Source: Haloferula luteola (GTDB lineage: Bacteria; Verrucomicrobiota; Verrucomicrobiia; Verrucomicrobiales; Akkermansiaceae). From it: a DNA stretch of 64,000 nt. The translations under genes and the position numbers were made by a program. Within the stretch, counting starts at the first letter, position 1, and every line of letters starts with the position of its first letter. Shown here piece after piece: positions 35,690-43,513 of the stretch. The DNA lies in contig NZ_JACHFD010000006.1 in assembly GCF_014201715.1 (NCBI RefSeq), forward strand, positions 108,510 through 172,509. The letters are read 5' to 3'. The notes beneath the pieces were generated by a model. The model searched no databases, was not told the origin of the DNA, and was given only the letters and a program-made list of their open reading frames with translations.

Positions 35690-36509
35690 CGAGGTTGAGA
35701 AGTTGAGGTTTGCGACCACCGACATCGATGGTCGCGGGTTTGTTCAGGCCGACCTTGGCAGCTCGACGCGACTCCCAGCTTTCCGGGGCTCGACGCCATT
35801 GGTCGTCCCGGAAGAACTTTTCGGCGCTTGGTGCCCAGGCGATCCGTTCGTTCTCGGGCCAACGCCTGACTGCCGCGGTCGCGGCTTTGGTGGCTTCAAG
35901 AATCTCGTCGAAGGTGTGGTTGCCGTCGTGCCGCTTGATGCACTTCCTTGCGGCCTCAAGGGCTGGCATGGTCAGATCAGGTCGTGGACAGGCGGATACC
36001 AGCGACTCCGCCTCGCGGGCGCGAGCTGCGGCAGCAGCTTCCCTTCCTTTCCTTTCCTCATTCCCTTCCCTTCCCCTTCCTTTCCTTTCCGTTTCAGCGA
36101 TTTCGAAGCGTTGGGATTCCGTTGGGTTTTCCGATTCGAAACCGGGTGGTTTATTTTCGGTTACCTCCGGGGTATCGGGTTGGGTTTTCTTTTTCGGCCT
36201 TCCCCCTTTTCGGCCATTGGCACGATTGGTTTTCACCTCGGTTTCCTTTTCGACCGGGTAGAACAGAACCACGAGGCTTTCCCCGTCCCATTCCCAAAGC
36301 TCCGAATCGGTTTCGATCTCGCGTCTGGTCACACGGACCAGCTGCTGCCACTTACGGTCTTTCCAGTCTTTGCACGACTCGATGCGGCCGCCGTTCTCCT
36401 GTCCGATGCAGAAGCGCTGGAGCTTGAGCCAAGTAGCCTGATTCACCGGTTCCTCGCCCACGAACTCAGGCGAGTCGAGAACGCTGCTGTGTAAATTGAG
36501 CCATTCCAT
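35682..36509 (-). CDS. Phage replication initiation protein (O-like)
   Basis: Starting at ATG 36509 the 275-residue product begins MEWLNLHSSVLDSPEFVGEE, a winged-helix start like replication proteins. Then come a basic linker (NGRKGGRPKKK) and an Arg/Glu/Lys-rich low-complexity stretch (KGRGREGNEERKGRE) encoded by a pyrimidine-rich tract. The C-terminal part is a small domain with KFFRDDQWRR, like phage replication proteins that recruit the loader. It is paired with the DnaC-like gene. Confidence 0.65.
   Translation of the reverse strand: MEWLNLHSSVLDSPEFVGEEPVNQATWLKLQRFCIGQENGGRIESCKDWKDRKWQQLVRVTRREIETDSELWEWDGESLVVLFYPVEKETEVKTNRANGRKGGRPKKKTQPDTPEVTENKPPGFESENPTESQRFEIAETERKGRGREGNEERKGREAAAAARAREAESLVSACPRPDLTMPALEAARKCIKRHDGNHTFDEILEATKAATAAVRRWPENERIAWAPSAEKFFRDDQWRRAPESWESRRAAKVGLNKPATIDVGGRKPQLLNLDD
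36039..36090 (+). repeat. Polypyrimidine tract of TTCC/TTTCC repeats
   Basis: A 21-base and a 30-base run of C/T only, separated by one A at 36060, inside the replication gene. On the minus strand it is a polypurine tract coding for Lys/Arg/Glu/Gly. In lambda-type phages the origin lies inside the initiator gene, so an origin role is possible. Confidence 0.55.
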
Positions 36510-36513
36510 AGAG

Positions 36514-36924
36514 TCAGAAAAGAGTGCCCTGGGTTCCAGAACTAGAGAGTCGGGCCGATTCAGTTGGGGCGAAATCTGCTGCTGCACGAATTGTCTCAAG
36601 TGGAGAGGTCAGCTTGTGCGTAGCTCGATCCTTCTCCTGAAAATGAAGTGCCGTGAATTGGAGCACCTTCCACCCAAGCCGCTGGGCTTCGTTGAGCTTC
36701 TCACAGTCACCGGACATACCCGTGATGGATGCGTGCCGTCCGATGTGCCCGCCGCCGGTCTGGCCGTGCCCGTTATATTCGACCGCGAGCATCTTGTTTG
36801 GCACTGCGAAGTCGAACCGCCAACGCCTCGTCGCGTGAAACCGGTGCTCCGTTGAGACCGAGTCGCCGAAGATACTCCGGAGAATCTGCAGGAGCTGAAG
36901 CTTATTGCGGTCTCCAGATTTCAT
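36514..36924 (-). CDS. Predicted PD-(D/E)XK nuclease (VSR/DUF559-like)
   Basis: The 136-residue product has RWRFDFAVPNKMLAVEYNGH (D...E-x-N nuclease core) and GMSGDCEKLNEAQRLGWKVL, which resembles the repair-endonuclease helix region of VSR and DUF559 proteins. It overlaps the next upstream gene by 4 bases and lies in the early operon, two genes from a C5 methyltransferase. It may be a resolvase-like or restriction-related nuclease. Confidence 0.6.
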   Translation of the reverse strand: MKSGDRNKLQLLQILRSIFGDSVSTEHRFHATRRWRFDFAVPNKMLAVEYNGHGQTGGGHIGRHASITGMSGDCEKLNEAQRLGWKVLQFTALHFQEKDRATHKLTSPLETIRAAADFAPTESARLSSSGTQGTLF

Positions 36925-37424
36925 GCGGACCTCCTCTCAACTCCAAGGCACTCAGCCGGGATTCCTGCCCGTCGTATTGCTTCATCCAGGCACGCTTGCG
37001 AGCGGTGACGTTGTCCCGGGCTTGCAGTGCTGACGTCAATCGAGCAGGACCTCCCCGCTTTGAAGTCTTCGCGAATCCAGTCAAGGAATCGCACCGTCAG
37101 CGCCTCGTCCTGACGCTCAATGATCGCGGCATTCTCAAAAACCTCAGCCTCGAAAATGTGGAAAGGTGCGATCGCTCGACGCGACTGAGCCGCCTGCTGC
37201 TTTGCCCTTTGGTGGAGATCGAGCCAATATCGCCGACGGTAGGCAGGCTGAGCCACCCACCATCGCATGTCTGAATCATTGGGCGTTGTTCCCTGCATCC
37301 ATGAGAGGCAAAGGCGCTCAGGCGTCCAAAATTCACGCTGCCGACGCGCATTCTCCGACCACTGGAAGCGCAGGCGCGTCTCGAAGTCATTGCCTTCGAG
37401 ATCGAGATTGAGTTGATCGCTCAT
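36921..37424 (-). CDS. Early phage protein, unknown
   Basis: The 167-residue product is rich in Arg, Trp and Gln (RLRFQWSENARRQREFWTPE, DMRWWVAQPAYRRRYWLDLH) with no known motif. It overlaps the methyltransferase gene upstream and the nuclease gene downstream by 4 bases each, so it is translated with them. No function can be proposed. Confidence 0.55.
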   Translation of the reverse strand: MSDQLNLDLEGNDFETRLRFQWSENARRQREFWTPERLCLSWMQGTTPNDSDMRWWVAQPAYRRRYWLDLHQRAKQQAAQSRRAIAPFHIFEAEVFENAAIIERQDEALTVRFLDWIREDFKAGRSCSIDVSTASPGQRHRSQACLDEAIRRAGIPAECLGVERRSA

Positions 37425-39076
37425 GCAGCGGCCTCCTTCCCTTCCTCTGCGTCCACGAGGTGCGAAACGTCCTCACGTTGCCCAACAACTGCGGCCACCA
37501 GAGCTCGAGCGAGCCGACGAGGAACCGCATTCCCAATCTGCTTCACCTGATCAGTCTTCGTGCCGGTGAATTGGTAGTGGGATGGGAATCCTTGCGCCGC
37601 CGCCAATTCGTGCGGTTGAAGCATTCGAAAACGGATGTCGAGCAAGTAGCGGTTGCCATCAATGTCGATCACCGGACGGACCAGGCCGAACCTGTCCTTG
37701 CAGGTGACGGTTGGTGCTGGCTGGTCGATGTCATGTGGTTGACCGTTCCCGTAGAACGAAACAAGGAACGGCTCCACGAGAGCAATTGCTCCTGATGTCG
37801 CCACGGTCGGAGCTGGTTCACTGATCGGACGCAGCCTTCCGTCGCTCTGCTGTGGGAGGAGATGAGGTTCAATTAGCGCGAGATCTCCACGCTCGCCGCA
37901 GATGGTCGGGGTGGGATCATTGAGCGACTTGACGCGACTCGCCTCCCCGGCACGGCTCATGCCGTTCGCGGTCTTGATCAGGAATGGCTCAACAAGTCCC
38001 AAGTGGGCACCCCCTGCCGTGACGGTGGGAGCTGGATTACTGAGACTCCGGGCCGTGCTGTTGATCTGCCCAGCGGCCGTGCCGCGCAGCTCGACAAGGA
38101 AGGGCTCAGCCACTCCGTGTCTCGCTTTTGTGACCACAGTCGAGATCGGTTCTTCAATCGAACTGATGCCTCCTCCCGGTCCCCCGCTTTGGTTGTCCCA
38201 AGCGACGATGAACGGCTCCGCCAAATGAAGGTGCCCCTGAGCAGTGACAGTTGGCAGAGGTTCGCCGAGCCCGTGGACACGCGGCGCCTGCGTTGGTCTC
38301 TCGCCATTGCCCGGCGTGATGAACGGTCCCAGCCCGAACTTCTTCAGCCCCGCCATGATCCGAGCCATGGTCTTGTCGCTCAGTGGACGCTTCCGCTCGT
38401 AGATCGAACCGGCCGGCAGCGACCAGTCGATGATCTCCCGCGCTGGAGTCCAGCGGCGTGTTGCAAACAGGTCATCACCCTTCGAGTGTGTCTTCTCTGG
38501 CCACACGATTTTCCTCCGGCCGCGCACCGCTTGAACAAAAAGCCGCGTCCGAGTTGTTGGATCGCCGTAGTCGGCGGCACACAAGAGCCGAAAATCGGTC
38601 TTGTATCCCAGAGATCTGAGAGCGGCCAGCCAAGCCTGAAACGTCTCCCCCTTTTTGGAGGCGAGCGGACGCCCTTTGCTGCCGATTGGCCCCCAGGTCT
38701 GGAACTCGGGAACATTCTCAATCAAAATCACCGGAGGCCTGAGGGCCTCAGCCCACCGGACTACGCACCACGCGGTGGCGCGGCTTTGGTCATTGATCGG
38801 CTTTCCGCCCCTCGCGATGGAGTGGTGAGTGCATTCCGGGCTCGCCCACAGCAGATCCAGCTCGCCCTCGCCAAAGAGTTCGCGAGGATTCACTGCGTCG
38901 ATGCCCGTGCAGAGATGCCGCGCATCGGGATGATTCGCCGTATGCGTTTCGATCGCTCGCGGCCAGTGATTGATCGCCGTCAAGGAGGGGCGCTTCCCCA
39001 TAGCCTCGATGGCTTCCATCGCGCCGGCAGATGTCCCGCCAGCCCCACAGAAGAGGTCTGCAATGTGAAAGCTCAC
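37421..39076 (-). CDS. DNA cytosine-C5 methyltransferase with six internal repeats
   Basis: Starting at GTG 39076 the 551-residue product has motif I ADLFCGAGGTSAG, motif IV region LLWASPECTHHS (SPEC with the catalytic Cys, instead of PPC), motif VI ILIENVPEF, and motifs IX-X at the end (RMLQPHELAAAQGFP, KQIGNAVP). Between about residues 265 and 480 there are six repeats of 32-39 residues of the form (E/N)PxPTVTxxGxxxLxEPFLV, filling the target-recognition region. It probably protects phage DNA from host restriction. Confidence 0.9.
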   Translation of the reverse strand: MSFHIADLFCGAGGTSAGAMEAIEAMGKRPSLTAINHWPRAIETHTANHPDARHLCTGIDAVNPRELFGEGELDLLWASPECTHHSIARGGKPINDQSRATAWCVVRWAEALRPPVILIENVPEFQTWGPIGSKGRPLASKKGETFQAWLAALRSLGYKTDFRLLCAADYGDPTTRTRLFVQAVRGRRKIVWPEKTHSKGDDLFATRRWTPAREIIDWSLPAGSIYERKRPLSDKTMARIMAGLKKFGLGPFITPGNGERPTQAPRVHGLGEPLPTVTAQGHLHLAEPFIVAWDNQSGGPGGGISSIEEPISTVVTKARHGVAEPFLVELRGTAAGQINSTARSLSNPAPTVTAGGAHLGLVEPFLIKTANGMSRAGEASRVKSLNDPTPTICGERGDLALIEPHLLPQQSDGRLRPISEPAPTVATSGAIALVEPFLVSFYGNGQPHDIDQPAPTVTCKDRFGLVRPVIDIDGNRYLLDIRFRMLQPHELAAAQGFPSHYQFTGTKTDQVKQIGNAVPRRLARALVAAVVGQREDVSHLVDAEEGKEAAA

Positions 39077-39786
39077 GCCGCCACCTCCATCCCAAGTGAA
39101 CGACAGATCGAAGGCATACATTCCAGCACCGGCTTATGGATATGATCGGCTTCGAACTCCTCGAGAAACTCAGGCGTCCGCTCGATCAGCTCCGCGCAGA
39201 ATTGGGTCACGTGCTCACCAAGCTGCTCAGTGTAGGCATTTCGCCGCACTTCGATCACTTTGAAATCGAGTGGGTACGCCTCTGGGCAATAGAGAACAAA
39301 CGCCCACGCATCGAACCCTGAGAGCCAAAGGTGGCCGTGGACCTGAGGTATGTTCTCAGTCGGAAGCTCTCCTTTTTCTAGGATCGAGAGGTGCTTATCG
39401 AGGTTGAAGCACTTAATTTCGATACCGGACACAGCTTCACCGAGATCACCGAACATGTCGTAGATCAGGCCGTCAGGCGAGCCGCCCGCCATGCAATGGT
39501 CGCTCTGGATGAAGGCAACCTCGCGGACGTTGAAACCGGTCTCCTCGCGAAACCTATCGCGAGCTTCGGGTTCAAGCGCCTGACCTCGATCTGTCCACTT
39601 GTTCCCTGTCCATTTCGGAAGGTCATACTTGGTGCTGATAGCCAATCTTCGCATGTAGGCCTCGCGCTGGCCGGAGGCCTTCCCACCGCCAGTGAGTATC
39701 TTGCCGAACTCAGACGCCGTGGGACGGACGGCGCGGAGCTGATCCCACTCCTCGTGCCCTTGGTGAATTCCTGTGATGATCTTCAC
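39073..39786 (-). CDS. YqaJ-type phage exonuclease
   Basis: Starting at GTG 39786 (GTGA overlap with the upstream stop) the 237-residue product has RPTASEFGKILTGG at the N-terminus and, near 100-130, GGSPDGLIYD followed by GIEIKCF, the D...ExK nuclease triad of YqaJ recombinases, relatives of lambda exonuclease. It degrades one strand at duplex ends to make single-stranded DNA for the RecT-like protein encoded two genes upstream. Confidence 0.85.
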   Translation of the reverse strand: MKIITGIHQGHEEWDQLRAVRPTASEFGKILTGGGKASGQREAYMRRLAISTKYDLPKWTGNKWTDRGQALEPEARDRFREETGFNVREVAFIQSDHCMAGGSPDGLIYDMFGDLGEAVSGIEIKCFNLDKHLSILEKGELPTENIPQVHGHLWLSGFDAWAFVLYCPEAYPLDFKVIEVRRNAYTEQLGEHVTQFCAELIERTPEFLEEFEADHIHKPVLECMPSICRSLGMEVAA

Positions 39787-40802
39787 TGAGCACCTCCCTC
39801 TTTCGCTGCGTGCCACGCTGCATTGACCGCTGAAGCAAACTTCGTTGCCCGTTCGACATTCGACGGATGCTTGAGGTTCGCCTTGGCAGATTTGATCGGG
39901 CCAAAGGCCATCACCACCGCGGACTCGAACACAGTCCATTCCGATGCTGCATCCATGTCGGCATCCGAGGCCTCCTGAGGTTTCGGTTTCCGTGCGAAAG
40001 GTGAATCGTCGAGTGACGGGGCGATCACCGAAGCGCCCTCCATCTTGGGTGCCTGCGCCTGCTTCACAGTCTCTGCTTTCGCCGCCTCAGCTTCGGCGCG
40101 AGCCTTCGCGGCTTCTTCTTGTGCCTTGCGCTTCTCGTCCTCGGCACGCTTCACATCGAGGCGGCGGCGTAGTTCGGCCTCCACCTGGTCGGGCGTCTTC
40201 GTTTCGAGCGACTGACGATCCATAATCAGCTCGCGACCGTGGACGCCCTCGAACTCGTCGAGGATCGCTTTCGCTTTCGAGATCCTGCCATTGATGATGG
40301 CCACCGTCGTCTTGAGGTCCTTGATGATGGACTTGAGCACTCTCTTGCCTTTGATCACAGCTTCCAGCTCACCGCCGAAAGTGCGCTCACGCTGGCTGAC
40401 CGGTGCGTCCCATTCGATCCGCTCAATTGCGTCAGCGATGTGCTTATCTCGCACCTCCTGCTTCTTCGCCTTCACCAGCTTGTCGAGATCGAGCCTCGCA
40501 CGTCTCACTTCTTCTCCGGCCTCCTTCAACGAAGCCTTCAGTTTGGCAACATCGCCTTGGTCCATCTCTTCGATGGCCTTCGAGATGGATTCTTCCGCCA
40601 CCTTCAGAGCTTTGATATTGGAATCGGCTTGGCCAAATTCCTCGTCTGTCTTCGGGTCTCGATTGATCCTCCCGAGAGCGGCACGGACCATCTCCCGGAA
40701 CTCGACGATGTTCGAGGCGAGCACCTCTCCCTTCGTCTCCACCTCAAGCGGGATCAGCTTGAACTCTTCCTCGGTTCGGGGCGTTGCAGCAATAACCTTC
40801 AC
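39783..40802 (-). CDS. DUF1351-like coiled-coil protein of the recombination cassette
   Basis: The 339-residue product is mostly coiled coil (SISKAIEEMDQGDVAKLKAS, ARLDLDKLVKAKKQEVRDKH, then an Ala/Lys/Glu-rich run). It matches the layout of DUF1351 proteins, which commonly lie between RecT/YqaJ genes in phages. It overlaps both neighbours by 4 bases. Its biochemical role is unknown. Confidence 0.6.
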   Translation of the reverse strand: MKVIAATPRTEEEFKLIPLEVETKGEVLASNIVEFREMVRAALGRINRDPKTDEEFGQADSNIKALKVAEESISKAIEEMDQGDVAKLKASLKEAGEEVRRARLDLDKLVKAKKQEVRDKHIADAIERIEWDAPVSQRERTFGGELEAVIKGKRVLKSIIKDLKTTVAIINGRISKAKAILDEFEGVHGRELIMDRQSLETKTPDQVEAELRRRLDVKRAEDEKRKAQEEAAKARAEAEAAKAETVKQAQAPKMEGASVIAPSLDDSPFARKPKPQEASDADMDAASEWTVFESAVVMAFGPIKSAKANLKHPSNVERATKFASAVNAAWHAAKEGGAQ

Positions 40803-41854
40803 AGCAAATCCCCTTCCGCGTTTGAGTTCTCGAGGAGCTGGTAGTCTTCCAGTGTAAACTGCCCCTTCGTGCTTGAGGTGATCGTAAGGCGCACAGCTGT
40901 GCCTTGATCTAGTCGGCTCAAATCCTCACCCAGGGAGGAGGAGAAGGTCGATAGATCGATGGATTTGCCCCCGATGTTGAAGTTTGCGACCCAAAAGGGG
41001 TTCCCGGATTCGGTCTGTTTCTCACTCAGGCTTCGGAATCTCCCATCTCGATGAATGCGATCCTTTTTTTGCCGACCTGAGGCAGGCGTGATCGATGGGT
41101 TGGGATGGATCTGAGCAGGGTTCTCAGCTTTCGCCTCAGCCACTTGTCTTCCACCTTCAACGCCTCCCTCAGCTTCGTTTGGCACGATCTCGGCTTGCGG
41201 ATCGATCGCTTGCTTGCGGGTAATCGCGCGCCGCGGAGTGACGTCTCGCATAGGTTCCGGCTCGAATTCGTCAGGAGAATAGACCCCGAGCATCACAGCT
41301 GGAGCATGGCGCCGTGCCCATTCACGGGCTCCACGGTAGGCGAGCTGACGTTCCCAATTGTCGGGGTTCGCCCAAGGGGATCCATTGCCGGTGGTTTCCC
41401 ATTGCGCCACGGTGCCCTCAATAGTCCGAGGGTTGTCTTCATCGGGGAAATGACCTGAGACGACGACTTTCTTCTGCTTACCGCTTCCGGAGTATTCGTA
41501 GTCGAGCCGAATCCCTAGCTTCGCATCAATGACCGATGCGACCAGCTTACCTTCCCACATGAGGCGCCCGTGGACGACACTTGCGCAATCGAGAACAGCA
41601 AAGGGTGAAAGTTGCCAACGGGACGCTTGCTCGACGACACGCAAGCAATTGGCTGCGATCTTCTCGGGCGAATAGGGTCCGGATTTGTCCTCACAGAGCG
41701 TCTTCGGCACCAAGGAGCTTGCTGCGAGAGCATGTGCAACCTGATAGAGGCGTTCAAAGGCTCCACTGTCGAAGATGCTGAGCCCAGTAGAAGGGAACTC
41801 AGAAGAAGGCTGATAGGGAGCCAAATCGGCGGGTGATTTTGATAAAGTCTGCAT
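40799..41854 (-). CDS. RecT-like single-strand annealing protein
   Basis: The 351-residue product has the RecT core in its first 210 residues: LRVVEQASRWQLSPFAVLDC, ASVVHGRLMWEGKLVASVID, WERQLAYRGAREWARRHAPA, VMLGVYSPDEF. This family anneals complementary strands during phage recombination. The C-terminal 130 residues form an added beta domain (FWVANFNIGGKSIDLSTF, VRLTITSSTKGQFTLEDY) that resembles an OB-type module. It is coupled with the DUF1351-like gene. Confidence 0.75.
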   Translation of the reverse strand: MQTLSKSPADLAPYQPSSEFPSTGLSIFDSGAFERLYQVAHALAASSLVPKTLCEDKSGPYSPEKIAANCLRVVEQASRWQLSPFAVLDCASVVHGRLMWEGKLVASVIDAKLGIRLDYEYSGSGKQKKVVVSGHFPDEDNPRTIEGTVAQWETTGNGSPWANPDNWERQLAYRGAREWARRHAPAVMLGVYSPDEFEPEPMRDVTPRRAITRKQAIDPQAEIVPNEAEGGVEGGRQVAEAKAENPAQIHPNPSITPASGRQKKDRIHRDGRFRSLSEKQTESGNPFWVANFNIGGKSIDLSTFSSSLGEDLSRLDQGTAVRLTITSSTKGQFTLEDYQLLENSNAEGDLL

Positions 41855-41868
41855 TGGATCTTGGAAAT

Positions 41869-42171
41869 TCAGGATTCAACGCCCGGTAGTTCGGGCTGGT
41901 TTGGGTCCGGCAATGGTGCCGATAGTTTGGTCTGATACTTCGCGGTGAAGCTGATGGAGGTCTCGATACGAGCGGCTTCGATATCGACGGCAGCTGACAT
42001 TGCCACTTTGAGCGGCGGGAAGTCCTTCGCGTTCTCCTGTGCCTCCTCAATGTTCTCGTGCCATGCCTTGAGGATATCGTCTGAGCGCTCGTGTAGGGCT
42101 TCGCGCACCTGGTCCGCGATCGTGTCGAGGAACGCCTCCATGCGTTCGTTATTTAAGTTGATCGAGCTCAC
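41869..42171 (-). CDS. Small early phage protein, unknown
   Basis: The 100-residue product has a helical N-terminal half (MEAFLDTIADQVREALHERS) and a beta C-terminal half (IETSISFTAKYQTKLSAPLP) ending in PELPGVES. It precedes the RecT-like gene by 14 bases and overlaps the upstream gene by ATGA. Proteins of this shape are common next to RecT genes. Function unknown. Confidence 0.55.
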   Translation of the reverse strand: MSSINLNNERMEAFLDTIADQVREALHERSDDILKAWHENIEEAQENAKDFPPLKVAMSAAVDIEAARIETSISFTAKYQTKLSAPLPDPNQPELPGVES

Positions 42172-42371
42172 TGGATACGTGCTGAGGTTGCCTCTCGGGG
42201 ATCTCGCACCCCGTGAGCGTGAAACAGATTTTCAGTTTCCCGGCGGGCCAGCTCGACGGCGCGGGCTACCCTTCCGGCCGACCAGAGTGCATGCAGACAC
42301 CATCCGAAGAAGAAGGAGACGGCGAAGAGGATTACCCCGCAGAAAAACAGGGCAGCGCTGGACGGAATCAT
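42168..42371 (-). CDS. Small early phage membrane protein
   Basis: The 67-residue product has one membrane segment (AALFFCGVILFAVSFFFGWCL) followed by a basic amphipathic stretch. It overlaps its neighbours by 4 bases on each side. A role in superinfection exclusion or inhibition is possible but not shown. Confidence 0.5.
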   Translation of the reverse strand: MIPSSAALFFCGVILFAVSFFFGWCLHALWSAGRVARAVELARRETENLFHAHGVRDPREATSARIQ

Positions 42372-42616
42372 GAAGCCTCCTTTCCTGCGAACCTCGCAAC
42401 AGCTTGCTCAAGCTCACCCAGACTATCACCTTCAATGATAGGATAACGGGGCGGAATGTTACAGGTGGTGAAGAACGTTCCTCCTGTGAGTCCTACTGGA
42501 CACAGTCGCAGATCAGGGAACTCATCACGGAGGCGAGCGGTAATTTCCCTCATCTCACGGGTTGCGTCCACCTGCCACGCTGGCAGATCTTGACGTTGGT
42601 CTTGTTCGGTGCTCAT
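42368..42616 (-). CDS. Small early phage protein, unknown
   Basis: The 82-residue product includes REMREITARLRDEFPDLRLC and PRYPIIEGDSLGELEQAVAR. It overlaps the downstream membrane protein gene by ATGA. No motif recognised. Confidence 0.5.
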   Translation of the reverse strand: MSTEQDQRQDLPAWQVDATREMREITARLRDEFPDLRLCPVGLTGGTFFTTCNIPPRYPIIEGDSLGELEQAVARFAGKEAS

Positions 42617-42810
42617 TTGCGTTTGTTCTGTTTGTTATTCAGTTCACTTGCCCTCGACCGGTTGCAGCTGGTCGGGGGCTTTTCGATTGGGCTCCCAGCC
42701 CATGAACGGATCGATTTAACCCCCACCCGGGAGGGGCATTGTTTTCCATGGTCGCCACCCATGCGTTCATTGAGCTGGGAGAAATGGTTGAGGTGGGAGG
42801 TGCCGCTCAC
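42613..42810 (-). CDS. Doubtful small frame in the early operon
   Basis: A GTG-started 65-residue frame overlaps the genes on both sides by 4 bases, as the real genes here do, but its product is low in hydrophobic residues and the DNA contains a strong hairpin (42650-42679). It could instead be an untranslated spacer. Coding status uncertain. Confidence 0.3.
   Translation of the reverse strand: MSGTSHLNHFSQLNERMGGDHGKQCPSRVGVKSIRSWAGSPIEKPPTSCNRSRASELNNKQNKRK
42650..42683 (+). terminator. Hairpin with T-run facing against the early operon
   Basis: GCCCTCGACC pairs with GGTCGGGGGC around a 10-base loop and is followed by TTTT on the plus strand. It could stop antisense transcription from the left, or be a structural element of the early mRNA. 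Confidence 0.4.
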
Positions 42811-43046
42811 GCCTTCCCTCCTTTCAAGAAGTCCTCGAAGTCCCGCCTAATGTCATCTTCCGTCACCTCCCCGCCTGCCCGGTCCGCCATCCAGCGGAAG
42901 AAGGCCGCAGGCACCACCCGCGGAGTATGCTTACGATCCCCGGGGATCCGGGCCACCGGCAGACCGCAATCGAGCAATTGTTGAGAGTCTTTCGGGCGCT
43001 TGCCGATGAAACGGCAGATGGTCGCCATGGGTTGGAGCTTCATCAC
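42807..43046 (-). CDS. Small early phage protein, possible DNA-binding (HTH/excisionase-like)
   Basis: The 79-residue product (MATICRFIGKRPKDSQQLLD, then ARIPGDRKHTPRVVPAAFFR) has the size and the winged-helix-like layout of phage HTH or excisionase proteins. It overlaps the upstream gene's stop (GTG 43046 or ATG 43043 start). It lies early in the operon facing the repressor, a common place for excisionase genes. Assignment tentative. Confidence 0.45.
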   Translation of the reverse strand: MMKLQPMATICRFIGKRPKDSQQLLDCGLPVARIPGDRKHTPRVVPAAFFRWMADRAGGEVTEDDIRRDFEDFLKGGKA

Positions 43047-43231
43047 GCGGTCTTCGGGTAGCGTTCGGTCGGGAGGTTTCGCAGCCCGTTGAAGTCGCCA
43101 CGGTCTTGAGCGGCGAAGTGGCGCTCAAGATAGGCCGGGAGGCTCGCCGGCATCGGCGGCGCGGGCTCGTCTTTGCGGATTCGCAGGGAACCGCGCAGCA
43201 CGGCGGCGACTTTCGATAGGGTCGGTTTCAT
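43043..43231 (-). CDS. Small early phage protein, unknown
   Basis: Starting at ATG 43231 the 62-residue product (MKPTLSKVAAVLRGSLRIRK) begins 4 bases after the preceding stop and overlaps the next gene. Basic N-terminus, no motif recognised. Confidence 0.45.
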   Translation of the reverse strand: MKPTLSKVAAVLRGSLRIRKDEPAPPMPASLPAYLERHFAAQDRGDFNGLRNLPTERYPKTA

Positions 43232-43235
43232 CGGA

Positions 43236-43415
43236 TCAGGCCGACTTCTCGCTTTTCGAGGTGAGGGATTGAGCAGCTTGAATCGTCCACTCTCGGACGA
43301 TCTCGATAGCGCGGACGCCACGGCGGATGGCCTCTTGGCGGACTGCGCGGACGACCTCTTCAGGGAGGCCCTCGGCCCACTCTGGGGCAGGCGGATTCGC
43401 AATTGGTGATCGCAT
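43236..43415 (-). CDS. First gene of the early operon, small putative regulator
   Basis: Starting at ATG 43415 the 59-residue product contains LPEEVVRAVRQEAIRRGVRA followed by IEIVREWTIQAAQSL, a two-helix pattern like ribbon-helix-helix or Cro-type proteins. It is the first gene divergent from the repressor, the position of cro in lambda. A Cro-like role is inferred from position. Confidence 0.5.
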   Translation of the reverse strand: MRSPIANPPAPEWAEGLPEEVVRAVRQEAIRRGVRAIEIVREWTIQAAQSLTSKSEKSA

Positions 43416-43434
43416 GACCCGAAAAGACTTCCTT

Positions 43435-43496
43435 TTGAGAACTCTCGCAACCCCAAAATTCACTTTGAATGAATTTCTTTTGCATTTCGTTCTCAA
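43435..43496. promoter_or_regulatory. Operator/promoter region between repressor and early operon
   Basis: The 98-base gap holds TTGAGAAC at 43435-43442 and its exact inverse GTTCTCAA at 43489-43496, flanked inward or outward by TCGCAA and TTGCGA, plus a central ATTCA-ctt-TGAAT palindrome (43458-43470). These are plausible binding sites for the repressor and its antagonist. Confidence 0.55.
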
Positions 43497-43513
43497 TTTG
43501 CGACTATCGAGAC

